The notes below the pieces were generated by a model, which ran no database searches, was not told where the DNA came from, and saw only the letters and a list, made by a program, of their open reading frames with translations. A stretch of 64,000 bases of DNA from Lucinisca nassula (Eukaryota > Mollusca > Bivalvia > Lucinida > Lucinidae), in the NCBI GenBank assembly GCA_963580285.1, contig CAUZLF010000733.1, forward strand, positions 89,001 through 153,000, written 5' to 3'. Below are positions 12,054 to 23,475 of the stretch, piece after piece. The translations under genes and the position numbers were made by a program. The first letter of the stretch is position 1. Each line of letters begins with the position of its first letter.

Positions 12054-13055
12054 TTGTGATGGTTTACCATCAACTGCGCAATCTAGTTGTTTCTTATAAT
12101 GATAAAATGCATTTATTTGTGATGTTGACTGGAGGTGCCTCTTCATAGAAATGGAGTCCACACTGGAGCTCATTTGAGCATTGGGGGTTCATCTGGGAGA
12201 CCATAATGTACATGTAATTGTATCTTGTCTACACCAAATTTGAGATTATTTGGTTCGAAGATATGCTAGAGCATACAGTGCAAAATTTGAGTCTATGTAA
12301 TTGTGTGACCTTGAAAACTAGCAGTAGATTAAGGTCAGCACACCCTATTCATGTTTTTGGTACATTGCAGTGATAGATTTTAGTCATTGTACCAAGTATG
12401 ACCATGCATGTACATGTAATTCAAACACTCATTCTGGAGGCAAAGTATTTCTGATAAAAAAAAATGACAGGGACCTTGAAAATAAAGTCAAGGTCAAAAG
12501 ACCTTAGTCACTGCTTTTACAGGTCTTAATCATTAAGTTAATGATGCACATACTGATGCAAGTTAATGTACACACTGATGCAAGTGTGGTAAGAATTCAC
12601 CAAATTGGTTCTAGAGATACACTGCAATCAGTTTCCCAAAGCCAGCAAAAACACACCAAAAACATCAGGCCCCCTTCTCTATATTGGGGTACATGCCTCC
12701 TAGCCTCACTCATACAGCTATTTTAGGCACAACTTTGGGTAATTGATTGTACTTATCAAATAATCGATTGCAAGCAAATCAGTAATGATAATCATTTCTG
12801 TGGAATCAGCCGATTGAATAATTGATTATCTGATTAATCGTGCCAGCCTTAGTAATAATCTGATATTTTTCTAATAATTCTCAAAGGGAATTTATGACAT
12901 GTTTTTTTCCATAGCACTCAAGTAAAATGGCCCCTATATTTATTTGGTATTTATTTTCAGTAATAAATGAAACATTAAATTCTGCAAATACCATATTTTT
13001 TTTCTCTTTTATTTTCAATCCAGTAGTTATGTTAAAATACCAAAGATTTTAAGAA
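12054..13055. other. Interior of the 5.2 kb element, right part
   Basis: Diverged GACCTTGAAAA-type repeat traces at 12290-12510 and inverted ATCGATT/AATCGAT motifs at 12740-12840. No gene seen. Confidence 0.4.
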
Positions 13056-13261
13056 GACAAAAAATATTAAACATGTATCAAGAAACTTAAAATACTGGGT
13101 TAAGTAACCAAAATAATGCTAATATAGCAGGCTTTTATTGGAAAAATATTGCTGGTTGTCAGGAGCATTTTTGACAGCAAAAACGCTCCTGACAACCGGT
13201 TGTCAGGAGCATTTTACATGGCAAAAATGCTCCTGACAACCGGTTGTCAGGAGACGCAGCC
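13056..13261 (-). repeat. Right inverted end of the 5.2 kb element
   Basis: It mirrors 8034-8240, ending ..GGTTGTCAGGAGACGCAGCC next to the second TTTAAAATA. Confidence 0.85.
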
Positions 13262-15800
13262 TTTAAAATATTCTTTCAACAGAGGTAAAATCCTCTGTTG
13301 CCCGCGTGGACTGTATATATCAGAACAGAGGAAAAATCCTCTGTTGAGATGAACTGATTTTCACAAGAAAATCCTCTGTTCAGATTGTAGGCCTGGCTGA
13401 GCCATATGTAAGGTTTAAAAATATTATTTCAGCAGAGAAATCCTCTGTTGGCCGCGTGGACTGTTAGGCAGGAATCAGTCCAAAAGTTTAACCAATATCT
13501 TCTCATTTGTATAAGCATTGATTTATATTATTCTCCTCTCTAATACTTTCTGATCTCCAAAACTTTTCATTTGGTGCTATGGGATGGAAGTCATTGCTTT
13601 TGAGCTGGGTTAAAGTTAATAAGCATATTCTTATAAGTGAAATGATAAAATGAATGGACTGTTTCCAGTCTACGTGGACTGTATAATTCAGAACAGAGGA
13701 AATATCCTCTGTTGAGCTGAACTGATTTTCAGAAGATTTTCACGTGCGGAATAACGTTGAATAACAAATCTCAGGAGAAGTAACGCCATGGAAGGATCCA
13801 GCTCAACATAGGAAAAATCCTCTGTTCGTATAGTATGCCTGATGCCTTGACTTGGGCAAGGTTCTAAAATATTTTTTCAACAAATGAAAAATCCTCTGTT
13901 GCCCGTTTGAGCTGAACTGATTTTCAATAGATTTTCACGTGCTGAATAAATTTAAATAACAGATCTCAGCAGAAGTTAACTTCTTTGAAGCCTTCATTGG
14001 TAAGGGTCCAGCTGAACAGAGGAAAAATCATCTGTTCGGATTGTATGCCTGATGCCTCGATTTGGGCTGAGCCATATGTAAGGTTAAAAAATAGTCTTTA
14101 ATTCAACAGAGGAAAATCCTTTGTTGCCCGCGTGGACCGTATACATCAAAACAGAGGAAAAATCCTCTACTGAGCTGAAGTGATTTCCAATAGGTTTTCA
14201 CGTGCTGAATAAATTTAAATAACAAATCTCAGCAGAAGTTAACTCCTTGGAAACCTTCATTGGTAAGGTTTCAGCTGAACAGGGGAAAAATCCTCTGTTC
14301 CGATTGTATGCCTGATGCCTTGACTTGGGCTGAGCCAAAAGTAACAGAGGAAAAATCCTCTGTTGAGCTGAAGTGATTTCCAAATAGATTTTCACGTGCT
14401 GAATAATTTAAATAATAAATCTCGGCAGAAGTTAACTTCTTTGAAACATTCATTGGTAAGGGTCCAGCTGAACAGAGGAAAAATCCTCTGTTCGGATTGA
14501 ATGCCTGATGCCTTGATTTGGGCTGAGCCATATGTAAGGTTAAACAATATTCTTTAATTCAACAGAGGAAAATACTTTGTTGCCCGCGTGGACCGTATAC
14601 ATCAAAACAGAGGAAAAATCCTCTGTTGAGCTGAAGTGATTTCCAATAGGTTTTCACGTGCTGAATAAATTTAAATAACAAATCTCAGCAGAAGTTAACT
14701 CCTTGGAAACCTTCATTGGTAAGGGTCCAGCTGAACAGGGGAAAAATCCTCTGTTCCGATTGTATGCCTGATGCCTTGACTTGGGCTGAGCCAAAAGTAA
14801 CCGAGGAAAAATCCTCTGTTGCTCGCGTGGCCTGTATATATCAGAACAGGAAAAATCCTCTGTTGAGCTGAACTGATTTTCAATTGATTTCCATGTGCGG
14901 AATAATGTTAAATAACAAATCGTAGCTGGAGTTAACTCTTTGGAAGGGTCCAGCTCAACAGAGGAAAAATCCTCTGTTCGGATAGTATGCCTGGTGCTTT
15001 GATTTTGGGCAAGGTTATAAAATATTCTTTCAACAGAGGAAACATTTGTGGGCTGAATATATAAGAACAGAGGAAAAATACTCTGTTGATCAGAGTTGAA
15101 ACCCTTGGCATGTACTTTCTGAACTCTGTACAAAGCCTCAACAGAGGAAAAATCCTCTGTTTAATTTGGTTTTTTGTTTGTATTGGAGTTTTACGGCCCA
15201 GTCAACACTATTTAGGTCATTTTTGAGCCGGTCAGTTTACCTATCAACACTTTCCTGGGCAGGCTTATACGTAAGCGGTTAACCAGTTCAGTGCACATTC
15301 TTTCGCCAGAAACTGACAACTGCCCTTCTTGAATCAGCGGAAGGGAGAGAATGACCGTAGAAAAGATTTCATGATCAATCTCCACGAAAGAATGTTGCCG
15401 ACCCCAGCGGGAGTCGAACCCGCGACCTCCTGATCACCAGTCAGACGCGCATCCGACTGAGCCACTGAGGCCGGCTGTTTAATTTGGTATTGTATTCAAC
15501 TGAAAAGGAAGGAAACGCTGAAAAGGGCACCAAAACGAAAATCCTCTGTTGCCAGCTTGGACTGTATGTATCAGAACAGAGGAAAATTCCTCTCTTGATC
15601 AGAGTTGAAACCATGTACTTTCTGAACTCTGTACAATGCCTCAACAGAGGAAAAATCCTCTGTTTAATGTGGTATTGTGTACAACTGAAAAGGAAGGAAA
15701 AGCTGAAAAAAGGCACTCTAACGTGCGGCATCGAACAGGGTCAAAATTGGAAAATGACCCTTCTAAAGAGAGGAAATTTCCTCTGTTCCATCCAAGCTGT
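13262..15800. repeat. Hairpin array H, main part
   Basis: About 20 further copies of the 22 bp inverted repeat AACAGAGGAAAAATCCTCTG+TT are spaced 40-130 bp apart, e.g. 13278-13299, 13324-13345, 14149-14170, 14470-14491, 14605-14626 and 15643-15664. Linkers recur (GCCCGCGTGGACTGTATA, GATTTTCACGTGCTGAATAA, TGCCTGATGCCTTGACTTGG). A segment of about 455 bp is repeated nearly intact (from about 14068 and about 14522). Open frames here are translated repeat. Function unknown. Confidence 0.85.
15157..15488 (-). mobile_element. tRNA-derived SINE-A in the hairpin array
   Basis: The SINE (15171-15474) lies between 14 bp duplications CTGTTTAATTTGGT (15157-15170 and 15475-15488). The tRNA-like head is at the right, with box B read as GGGTTCGACTCCC on the minus strand. 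The array is older than this insertion. Confidence 0.93.
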
Positions 15801-15907
15801 CAGACCAAAAGAGGACCAAAATTGATATATGACAATGTCATATTTGGACTTTATAACTCAAAAAAGGGATTCAAATGGGAAAATCCCTTTTTAAATGGGA
15901 AGACATT

Positions 15908-15909
<2 letters not shown>

Positions 15910-15971
<62 letters not shown>
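15910..15971. repeat. (GATA)n microsatellite
   Basis: About 15 tandem GATA units, followed by degenerate GGAAGACAGACA. Confidence 0.95.
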
Positions 15972-16076
15972 GAAGACAGACAGGAAGACAGACGGGAGAT
16001 AGAATTCTGATAGATAGAACAAGGTACATTTCTATCTCTTGAACAGAAATAATAACTCTTCCCTACCCTAAAGTAT

Positions 16077-16146
16077 GTATGCAACTGCAGTTTTCAAAAA
16101 TAATACTGGTAGAATGCAACTGCAGTTTTCAAAAATAATACTAGTT
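16077..16146. repeat. Short direct tandem duplication
   Basis: GCAACTGCAGTTTTCAAAAA and its downstream ATAATACT occur twice with a period of about 36 bp. Confidence 0.85.
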
Positions 16147-16185
16147 CTACTAAATACAGATACCATTCTCTCGACGGAGTGATTT

Positions 16186-16900
16186 TTATGCCCCCGGAAT
16201 CTAAAAGATTCAGAGGCATATAGTCTTTGATCTGTCTATCTGTTTGTCCGTTTGTCTGTCTACAAAAACCTTAACATTGGGCATAACTTTTGAATGGTAA
16301 TAGATGGAGCTTTCATATTTCACCTTATCAAAAAATCTTTCCAGTGGCACCATAATTTTTTACCTCTTGACCTTGACGTTTGACCTACTTTTTAAAAGCT
16401 TGAACATTGGCCATAACTTTCGATTGGTAATTGGTAGGGCTTTCATATTTCACATGTGCGTTCCTTGTCACAAGACCTTTCTAGTGGTACCATAAATTTT
16501 GACCTCGTACCTTGACGTTTGACCTACTTTTTAAAAACTTTAACATAGTCTATAACTTTCGATTGGTAAGTGATAGGGCTTTCATATTTCACATGCATTC
16601 TTTTTCACAAGACCTTTCCAGTGGTACCATAATTTTTGACCTCGTTACCTTGACCTTTGACCTACTTTTTAAAAACTTTGACATTGGCCATATATAACTT
16701 TCGATTGGTAAGTGTTAGGGCTTTCATATTTCACGTGCGTTCTGTGTCACAAGACCTTTCAAACGATCCCATAATTTTTGACCTTGTGACCTTGACATAC
16801 TTTTTAAGTCTTGAACATTGGCCATACCTTTCGACTGCTTGGTGATACTGCTTTCATATTTAACATGTACTGTCAGTGTTTCACGAACACATCTTGTTTT
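16186..16900. mobile_element. Tandem-core element T1
   Basis: Starts with a hairpin (TATGCCCCCGGAATC..GATTCAGAGGCATATA), then CTGTTTGTCCGTTTGTCTGT, then four to five units of about 160 bp with GGGCTTTCATATTTCACATG and GACCTTGACGTTTGACCTAC. No matching right end was found. Confidence 0.7.
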
Positions 16901-17017
16901 TTTTTTATTATTATTTTTTTTTCGATTAACTATCTACTGCACAGTTCAAGTTTAACTTTGTTGCTGTCTTTAATCGGTCAGGGACCACCTTTGAGACTGT
17001 TAAACTTTAGAACTTTA

Positions 17018-17355
17018 GGAGCGTGGTAGCTCAGTGGTTAGTGCACTTGCCTCTGATGCTAGAGGTCCCGGGTTCGATCCCCGGCAGCGGCGATAAAATT
17101 TCGGTGTCCAAACACGCTCCATTGGCATCATTTGTAGGGATGAATGTCATTAAGTGCACCGTCCTTCAGATCGGGACGTTAACTGGAGGCCCCCTGTGCA
17201 GGGAGAACTATCCCCTGTGCAGGTTAAAGATCCCTACCGTAATTACATGATTACTGTGTAGGCTTTCATCCTGCAAACCTGGAGTGTATGTAATGTACAC
17301 CTGCGGTAATGGTCAAATGTGACCGACTCAGTATTAGTAGATAGATAGATAGATA
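17018..17355 (+). mobile_element. tRNA-derived SINE-D with GATA tail
   Basis: The head at 17019-17092 has box A TGGTAGCTCAGTGG and box B GGGTTCGATCCCC. The body contains GGAGGCCCCCTGTGCAGGGA and CTTTCATCCTGCAAACC, and it ends in a GATA microsatellite tail. It serves as the intact reference for the split copy at 40073/49376. Confidence 0.88.
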
Positions 17356-17433
17356 GAACAGTCCAAAAGGAGGTCTTAATATAGGAATTTTACAGTACTA
17401 CTGCAAATGTCCATTTAGAAAATCTTTTTTATT

Positions 17434-18675
17434 ATACCCCCGGCATACGAAGTATGTCAGGGGGTATATAGTTTTCGTCTTTCCGTCCGTTCGTCCGTTC
17501 GTTGGTTCTTTCGTATGTTCGTTTGTCCGTTCGTTCGTTCGTTTGTTCGTTCGTTAGTTCGTTCGTACGTTCGTACGTTCGTTCGTCAACCTTTACGTCA
17601 AAGTTTTGCGTTAAACCTTTTTGATTGCTCATATCTCTGTAACCACAGGTTGGATTCTCTTCATATTTGGTACAGGATATCTCTATAGCATTACCTTTAA
17701 TATGGAATATCTAAGCCCCTGGGTGGGTTGTCTGTCTGTCCGGCTGTCTGTTCATCTACTTTTACGTCAAAGTTTTGTGTTAAACCTTTTTCATTGCTGA
17801 TATCTCTGTAACCACATGTTAGATTCTCTTCATATTTGGTATAGGATATCTCTATAGCATTACCTTTCATATGGAATATCTAAGCCCCTGGGTCAAGCCC
17901 CTGGGTGGGCTGTCTGTCTGTCTGTTCATCTAATTTTACGTCAAAGTTTTGTGTTAAACCTTATTCATTGCTGATATCTCTGTAACCACATGTTAGATTC
18001 TCTTCATATTTGGTATAGGATATCTCTATAGCATTACCTTTCATATGGAATATCTAAGCCCCTGGGTCAAGCCCCTGGGTGGGCTGTCTGTCTGTCTGTC
18101 TGTTCATCTAATTTTACGTCAAAGTTTTGTGTTAAACCTTTTTCATTGCTGATATCTCTGTAACCACATATTAGATTCTCTTCATGTTTGGTAAAGGATA
18201 TCTCTATAGCATTACCTTTCATATGGAATATCTAAGCCTCTGGGTCAAGCCCCTGGGTGGGCTGTCTGTCTGTCTGTTCATCTACTTTTATGTCAAAGTT
18301 TTGTGTTAAACCTTTTTCATGGCTGATATCTCTGTAACCACATCTTAGATTCTCTTCATGTTTGATAAATGATTTCATGATTTCATGATGCATGTCCATT
18401 CCCCCACCCATGGTGACCTTGACCTCAAGGTCATGGTGACCTTGACCTCAAGGTCACGGACTTAGAAATTTTACATTTGGTTAAAGTTTTATGTCAAAAT
18501 TTATAGATGCCTGTGTGTTCTATTTGATGCCCTCACTCCCTTGGTCCATTTAGAAATTTTATGTTTGGTTTAGCTTTTACAAGCACATTTATAGATTCTT
18601 ATAGCTTCTTGACTTCATTCATATTACATACAAGCTCGAAAGATATATCAGAGGGTGATGCTGGCCGGGGGTATA
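17434..18675. mobile_element. Tandem-core element T2 with TATACCCCCGGC ends
   Basis: Left end TATACCCCCGGC (17434-17445) is the exact inverse of the right end GCCGGGGGTATA (18664-18675). A TTCCGTCCGTTCGTCCGTTC stretch is followed by about five units of about 173 bp (GATATCTCTGTAACCACATG, CTAAGCCCCTGGGT). The right flank has GACCTTGACCTCAAGGTCA. Confidence 0.85.
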
Positions 18676-19219
18676 CGTGACCCACTGGTCACTTTCTCTA
18701 ATTTCAAAAAGACCCACCTAATATACAATACACAAAATGGGAGGTTTATAAGCATCAAAACAGTTGGTTGCAATTAGGTCGCACCTATTTCATATTAGCA
18801 ATGTGTTACAGTGTTTTGGATATAGGCATATAGATAAATCACCGAACTGTCCCGGAAGACACTAGGCAAGTCTATAAAATCCAAACCCTTTTTAATGAAA
18901 GAGATTTTGATGTAATGACTTTTGTGATTAATTTCAGAATCGATGAAAGGACGAAGAGCATGCTGAGTATAACCTCTAGTTAAAAGGGCAGCTTCATATT
19001 ACTGATTAGAACTATCGTAGAATTTATTCGACTCGGTGTCCTGAATACATAATACAGAAACGGGCAATCAACTTAGAAATGCAAGCACTGAGTGGCGTCC
19101 ATGTTTCAATAATACTATGGACAGTCACTTCAGCCTTGTATTTTTTTCTTTTAAAAGCGCGTAATTTACATTGAGGTTATCACATATATCAAATCTTGTA
19201 GACTTACACGTCAAAACGG
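18676..19219. other. No feature recognised
   Basis: AT-rich sequence without a supported gene or repeat. Confidence 0.45.
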
Positions 19220-19490
19220 ACATGTTACAGTTCCGCTTGCGTGAAGCTTTCCAGCGCACACGCATTTGTTTCGCATTTGTATCGCGCGAGATTCGCAATC
19301 GTGATTCACGCGTTTCACTTGCGAAAGCATTTTAGCCAACCAATTGTTTTTATGAATAACGCGATATTGCGTGTAAATCGCGATTGTTGACCAGCCAATC
19401 AAACCTGAGTGTCGAAAGCGCAGATAGTGCACATTCACAGACTGCTTCGCATTTCAAAAAAGCAACCAATCAATACTGCGTAACTATTTC
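19220..19490. promoter_or_regulatory. CGCG/CCAAT-rich block 1
   Basis: Dense CpG in an AT-rich setting: ACGCG, CGCGCGAG, TCGCGATT words with CCAAT/ATTGG at about 19340, 19395 and 19465. A second block of the same style in opposite sense lies at 22075-22330. Could be a promoter-like CpG cluster or an old repeat; no gene start is identifiable beside it. Confidence 0.3.
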
Positions 19491-20463
19491 ACACTTATCG
19501 TTCTTTTTTATTTCCTTTTTCTATTTTTTTTTAAATTTTCCTTATTCCAGATTTTTTTTCAGTTTGAACATAATAAATCCGATTATTTCCGAAAGGCGGA
19601 CTAGTCAATTATGCATTTACATTTGCCTGGGGGGAAAGGGTAAAATACAGGTACTGCATAGTGATTGAAGTTGACTGTCAAAATGCAGGATGTTTATTGA
19701 CCAAAAGTTTTATGACACCCAGGTGCAACTTGGGGCTAAAAAGATAGCGGTTTAAAACAACACCTTATTATCGTCATTTATTCTACATGTCCGAAATAAT
19801 TAATGTTCTTACACTCACAGAAGCGGCCCATTTTTTAATTAATTATTTTTGTAATTTTCATGTATTTTGTTTAATTACATGTAACTCGGAGGAGAATAAA
19901 GATGCGTTTTCTTTGAAATTTTTTTGGAAATGCCTGAACCCTTTGCATAAAATGTAGGCCCTGATCAGAAGCTTACGTCTGCTGCGTCTGATCTGGGTCT
20001 CCATGCTTTTTGCCATTTGGCGAAAAATGGAAAATTCCACCTTATTAAAAGAACAAATCCATTTCAGACATGATTAAAGAGTCTGAGGGTGTGTTTTCTT
20101 CATTATGTGTATTTCGACAAACCAAGTAGGTCCTGATCAGACACTTACTTCTGCTATGTCTGATCTGGATCTGCACTATTTTTTCCATTTGTCGTCAAAT
20201 AGGATATTTCACCTTGTAAAAAGCACAAGATTGTTTCAAAATCTAAGAGTGCGAGGTGTATGTTCTTCAAAACTTATTTTGAAAATATCTGAAGCTTTTT
20301 CCCCGATCAGGTGCCTATTTCTGTTACGTAGTATCTTGGTCTGCACATTTTGCTAATTGGCGCCAAATGGCATCTGTCACCTTGTAAATAGCACAAGACA
20401 ATTTCAAAATTCAAGTGTGTGAGGTTGTGTTGTCTTCAAAATTTCCGAAATAATTCATGTTCA

Positions 20464-20790
20464 GTCACTAACAGATTTTGTTTGTTTGATTTGAGGTTTA
20501 ACGTCCCCGTCAACACAGTAAAGGTCATTTTGGAGATGTTGCTTCCAATTTTGTGGGACTTTTACCCGGCATTGAGATGAAATGACATCTCAAGCCCTGT
20601 CGCCTAATGAAACCAATAGGGTTTATAAGCATGGACGGGCCGACACGCACCGCTTTGCCTGGGCAGGCTTAGATCCTCTAAGCGGTTAACCAGTACTCGT
20701 GCGCGGGTCGGTTTCAGCTCTGCGTGGAAGCATCATGCAGCCCATATATTTCTTCAAGCCCCGATTGGCGGGGGCCGTGTCACTAACAGA
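20464..20790 (-). mobile_element. SINE-B copy with target duplication
   Basis: Element 20476-20778 is flanked by GTCACTAACAGA (20464-20475 and 20779-20790). Full head-to-tail copy; the best reference for the family. Confidence 0.9.
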
Positions 20791-21285
20791 AGCAGCTCAT
20801 TTATTTAATTACTTATTGTTGTAATTTCCATTTATTTTGTATCATTAACACATTTGTTTTACCAAATGGAATTTTCCACCTTATACATAACATTAGTCCA
20901 TTTCAAAATGTAGGAGAATCAGGTTATTTTTTTTTCTTTTTTTTTTTTTCGAAATTTATTTGGGAAATGACTTAACATTTTTTTCGATGTTTTATAATCT
21001 AGGCCCTGATCAGACGCCTACGTCTGCTGCGTCTGACCTGTTTTTTTTTTTTTTTTTTACCATTACCATTTTTTCCCATTTTCTTCAAAATTTATAATTT
21101 GAAAAAAAAAAATGCCTGAACTTTCTGCAAACAGTGTAGGTCCTGATCAGACGCCTAGTTCTGTTGCGTTTAATCTGGGTTTGTACTTTTTGCCAATTGG
21201 CGCCAAAATGAATCTTCCACCTTGTAAATAGCACAAGACAATTTCAAAATTTAAGAGTGTGAGGTTGTGTTGTCTTAAAAAATAT

Positions 21286-21566
21286 CATTACGCAAACACG
21301 CCTATACAAATATATTGCCGCCTTTATCGCCGAAAAAAATGAGAATTTTAAGTTGAAAAATTGTGATATTTTTCTTATTTCTGCTCAAAATATAGATTGT
21401 GGGCACTCGTTAGATCCGCCTCATCGAGGCGATTCTAACGAGTAACCACAATCTATATTTCTAAGCAGAAATAAGAAAAATAAGGTTTACCCCTGTAAAC
21501 CCCAGTTTTACTATATAAAAGTGGGGTTAAAGGGGGGCAAAATTATAAAGGCGTGTTTTCGTGATG
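21286..21566. mobile_element. MITE family M, copy M3 (full length, 281 bp)
   Basis: Ends CATTACGCAAACACGCCTAT and GGCGTGTTTTCGTGATG are inverted. The core hairpin spans about 21386-21452. It is among the most intact copies. Confidence 0.9.
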
Positions 21567-21632
21567 ATGAAAATGTCTGAAGCTTTTGGAAACAATGTAG
21601 GCCCTGATCAGACGCCAAGTTTTTTGCGTCTT

Positions 21633-21740
21633 GAAATAAGAACCTCAAAAATAAGAAGAATTACATATACCCCCTTTAATTCCACTTTTACTGTTTAAAA
21701 GTGGGATATAGCGGGGTCAAATTTGTATAGGTGTGTTTCG
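21633..21740. mobile_element. MITE family M, copy M4 (left part lost)
   Basis: Only the GGGGTTTA-type hairpin (CCCACTTTT..AAAAGTGGG) and the right end GTATAGGTGTGTTTCG remain. Confidence 0.65.
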
Positions 21741-22074
21741 AGTTGTGTAAGAAACACCATAAACATCCATTACAAGGCGGTTCTGATGAGCGCCCACAAA
21801 CAAGTAAATAGACGTGACTTGTTAAACAAATATCCAAGGATAAACGAATACCCTCTTGGTCCCCTACACCATATGCCTGAGAATACCCCGAGTGTTTATT
21901 ATCTCTAAACTGCCAGACATTAGGGTGTTATGCAATCAAAAATATGTCCTTAAATGTAAATGTTATTGTGTGTGTTTATCCGAAGAAATCACAACTGATA
22001 AGAGAGACCGATACCGCCATTAATTTATGAACGAATTAAAAAATAAAATAAAGAATATTGGTCAAACATACGAG

Positions 22075-22330
22075 CTAAGAGGGTTTTGATTGGCCCGTGC
22101 TCTTTCGCATTCACGCGTTTTATCTGCACTTACCTGTCTTATTCTAATTGGTTGGAATTCTCTCGCAGAGAAACGCGTATTGAGTTTACCTAACGCGTTT
22201 TGAATAATCACTTTCATTGGCTGATATTAAACGCGTTGCAATCGCGTATGAACGCGATGAACCGCGTATTGAAACAAGAACATTTTACACGCACGCAATG
22301 CGCGTGTGTCACGCGGACAAAACGCGAAAA
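22075..22330. promoter_or_regulatory. CGCG/CCAAT-rich block 2
   Basis: At least ten ACGCG/CGCGT words, with ATTGG at about 22088, 22147 and 22216, in opposite sense to block 1. Promoter activity is a guess from composition only. Confidence 0.3.
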
Positions 22331-22798
22331 TGGTTAAGTTCTTCTTGAGCTTAACTGTAACTACAGAAAAAGCGTCTACCGTTTACAAACGAAGAACGGT
22401 AGACTCTGTGCATAAATGCGAACAGCCCCTCTACCTCTTTGCATTGCAGTTAGAAATACTACGATACATTACACTTCTTTCAAACGGATTGGTATATTTT
22501 CGAAGGATTTGATAGGAGATATTCTTACCCTAAGACTATTTTAAACATATTAGTATTGCCTGCTTCACTGAAATTAACGGAAGCGGCAGAAAGCAAATTT
22601 GTAGGTCTGACCAAAACCGACGACAACATAATTCTTGAGTTATTAATATTGGGATATCCGTACAGAAGAAGCAGACTGTCACCTGAGTGAAGATATTGTA
22701 AGTTTAAATTTATTGTGATACTTTTGTGTGTGTAATGTCGCGATACCATAAAAATGTAAAGCGATATTCATATACGAAAGAATTAATCGCAAATTATT
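22331..22798. other. No gene recognised
   Basis: Short open frames without recognisable domains; no repeat identified. Confidence 0.4.
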
Positions 22799-22966
22799 AT
22801 TATCTTCACTATATAGAGGATCTTACATGAGTGTTCATGTATTATTGAATTTATTAAATGAGTTGAGGAAAAGGTATAAAATGCGAGGCTTTGCCGAGCA
22901 TTTTATCCCTTTTCCTCAACGAGTTTAATAAATTCAATAATACATGAGCACGAATGCAAGATTCTA
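22799..22966. mobile_element. Foldback MITE with about 70 bp arms
   Basis: Arms contain CATGTATTATTGAATTTATT and its complement, meeting at GAGGCTTTGCCGAG (about 22871-22884). ATTTATCATATGAC at 22967 recurs inverted at 23162-23177, hinting at a larger outer element. Confidence 0.75.
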
Positions 22967-23448
22967 TTTATCATATGACATTTAAAACGCATTTTATTCA
23001 CGATTGTTTACAAAAATATCAATATTCCGCCATTAGTAAACGCGACGTCTTAACGACATCGTACATGTAACGTTACGGGGCGTATCGAACTAATTTGCAC
23101 ATTTAATCCACTAGTGGATTATCGAATTTATTACATGGCGTTATTACACTCTCAGACGCGACGTCATATGATAAATGTATTTTAAACATTTTAGATAAGT
23201 TTAATTTTTACCTTTCAAGGCTTACCTGATTTAAATAGTTTATTGGAATAAATTTGTTCTAGAAGCGGGTTATCCCTTGGAACCAAGGAATACATCACTG
23301 AACTGGAAAATATGGAGTGTACATGTTTTCTGGGCCAGACTAGCTAGTCTCACCGCTTCTGTGGTTGCATCTCAACTAATTTGCCGACGGATTTCACATT
23401 GCATGTAAAACGCTGAGGAACGCGTGTTCAAGCAGCCATTGTGTGATT

Positions 23449-23475
23449 TGACGTCACAGTGGCGAGATGACGTCA
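23449..23475. promoter_or_regulatory. Two consensus CRE-like TGACGTCA sites
   Basis: TGACGTCA at 23449-23456 and at 23468-23475. The octamer is the classical CREB/ATF site; no adjacent transcript can be shown, so function is unproven. Confidence 0.3.

Larger units (their letters stand above)
8034..13261. mobile_element. 5.2 kb element with palindromic 207 bp inverted ends
   Basis: Inverted ends at 8034-8240 and 13056-13261 match closely. Each holds tandem copies of a perfect palindrome, CTCCTGACAACCGGTTGTCA plus GGAG, then an AT-rich stretch with TTGATACATGTTTAAT. The flanks carry the 9 bp duplication TTTAAAATA (8025-8033 and 13262-13270), and joining the flanks restores the hairpin-array consensus. 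Long ends with a 9 bp duplication fit Mutator-like or foldback elements. No transposase was recognised; the inside holds other repeats, so it looks non-autonomous. Confidence 0.85.
19800..21650. repeat. Tandem family with CTGATCAGA motif (about 300 bp units)
   Basis: Four to five diverged units share GGCCCTGATCAGACGCCTA, TCTGCTGCGTCTGATCTGG, TTTGCCAATTGGCGCC and CACCTTGTAAATAGCACAAG. SINE-B (20476-20778) and MITE M3 inserted into it later. Single related motifs recur at 50108, 50288, 61017 and 63938. Confidence 0.7.

Noticed and set aside
14654..15133. 159-codon open frame on the minus strand
   Set aside because: It is translated hairpin array; the repeats of RIFPLL-type residues come from the tandem AACAGAGG units.
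13262..15800. CRISPR-like array
   Set aside because: The hairpin repeats are unevenly spaced, the linkers are themselves repeated, no cas gene exists and the DNA is eukaryotic.
17019..17092. Functional tRNA gene
   Set aside because: Good box A and B, but it is the head of a SINE with body and tail, and the acceptor stem does not pair properly.
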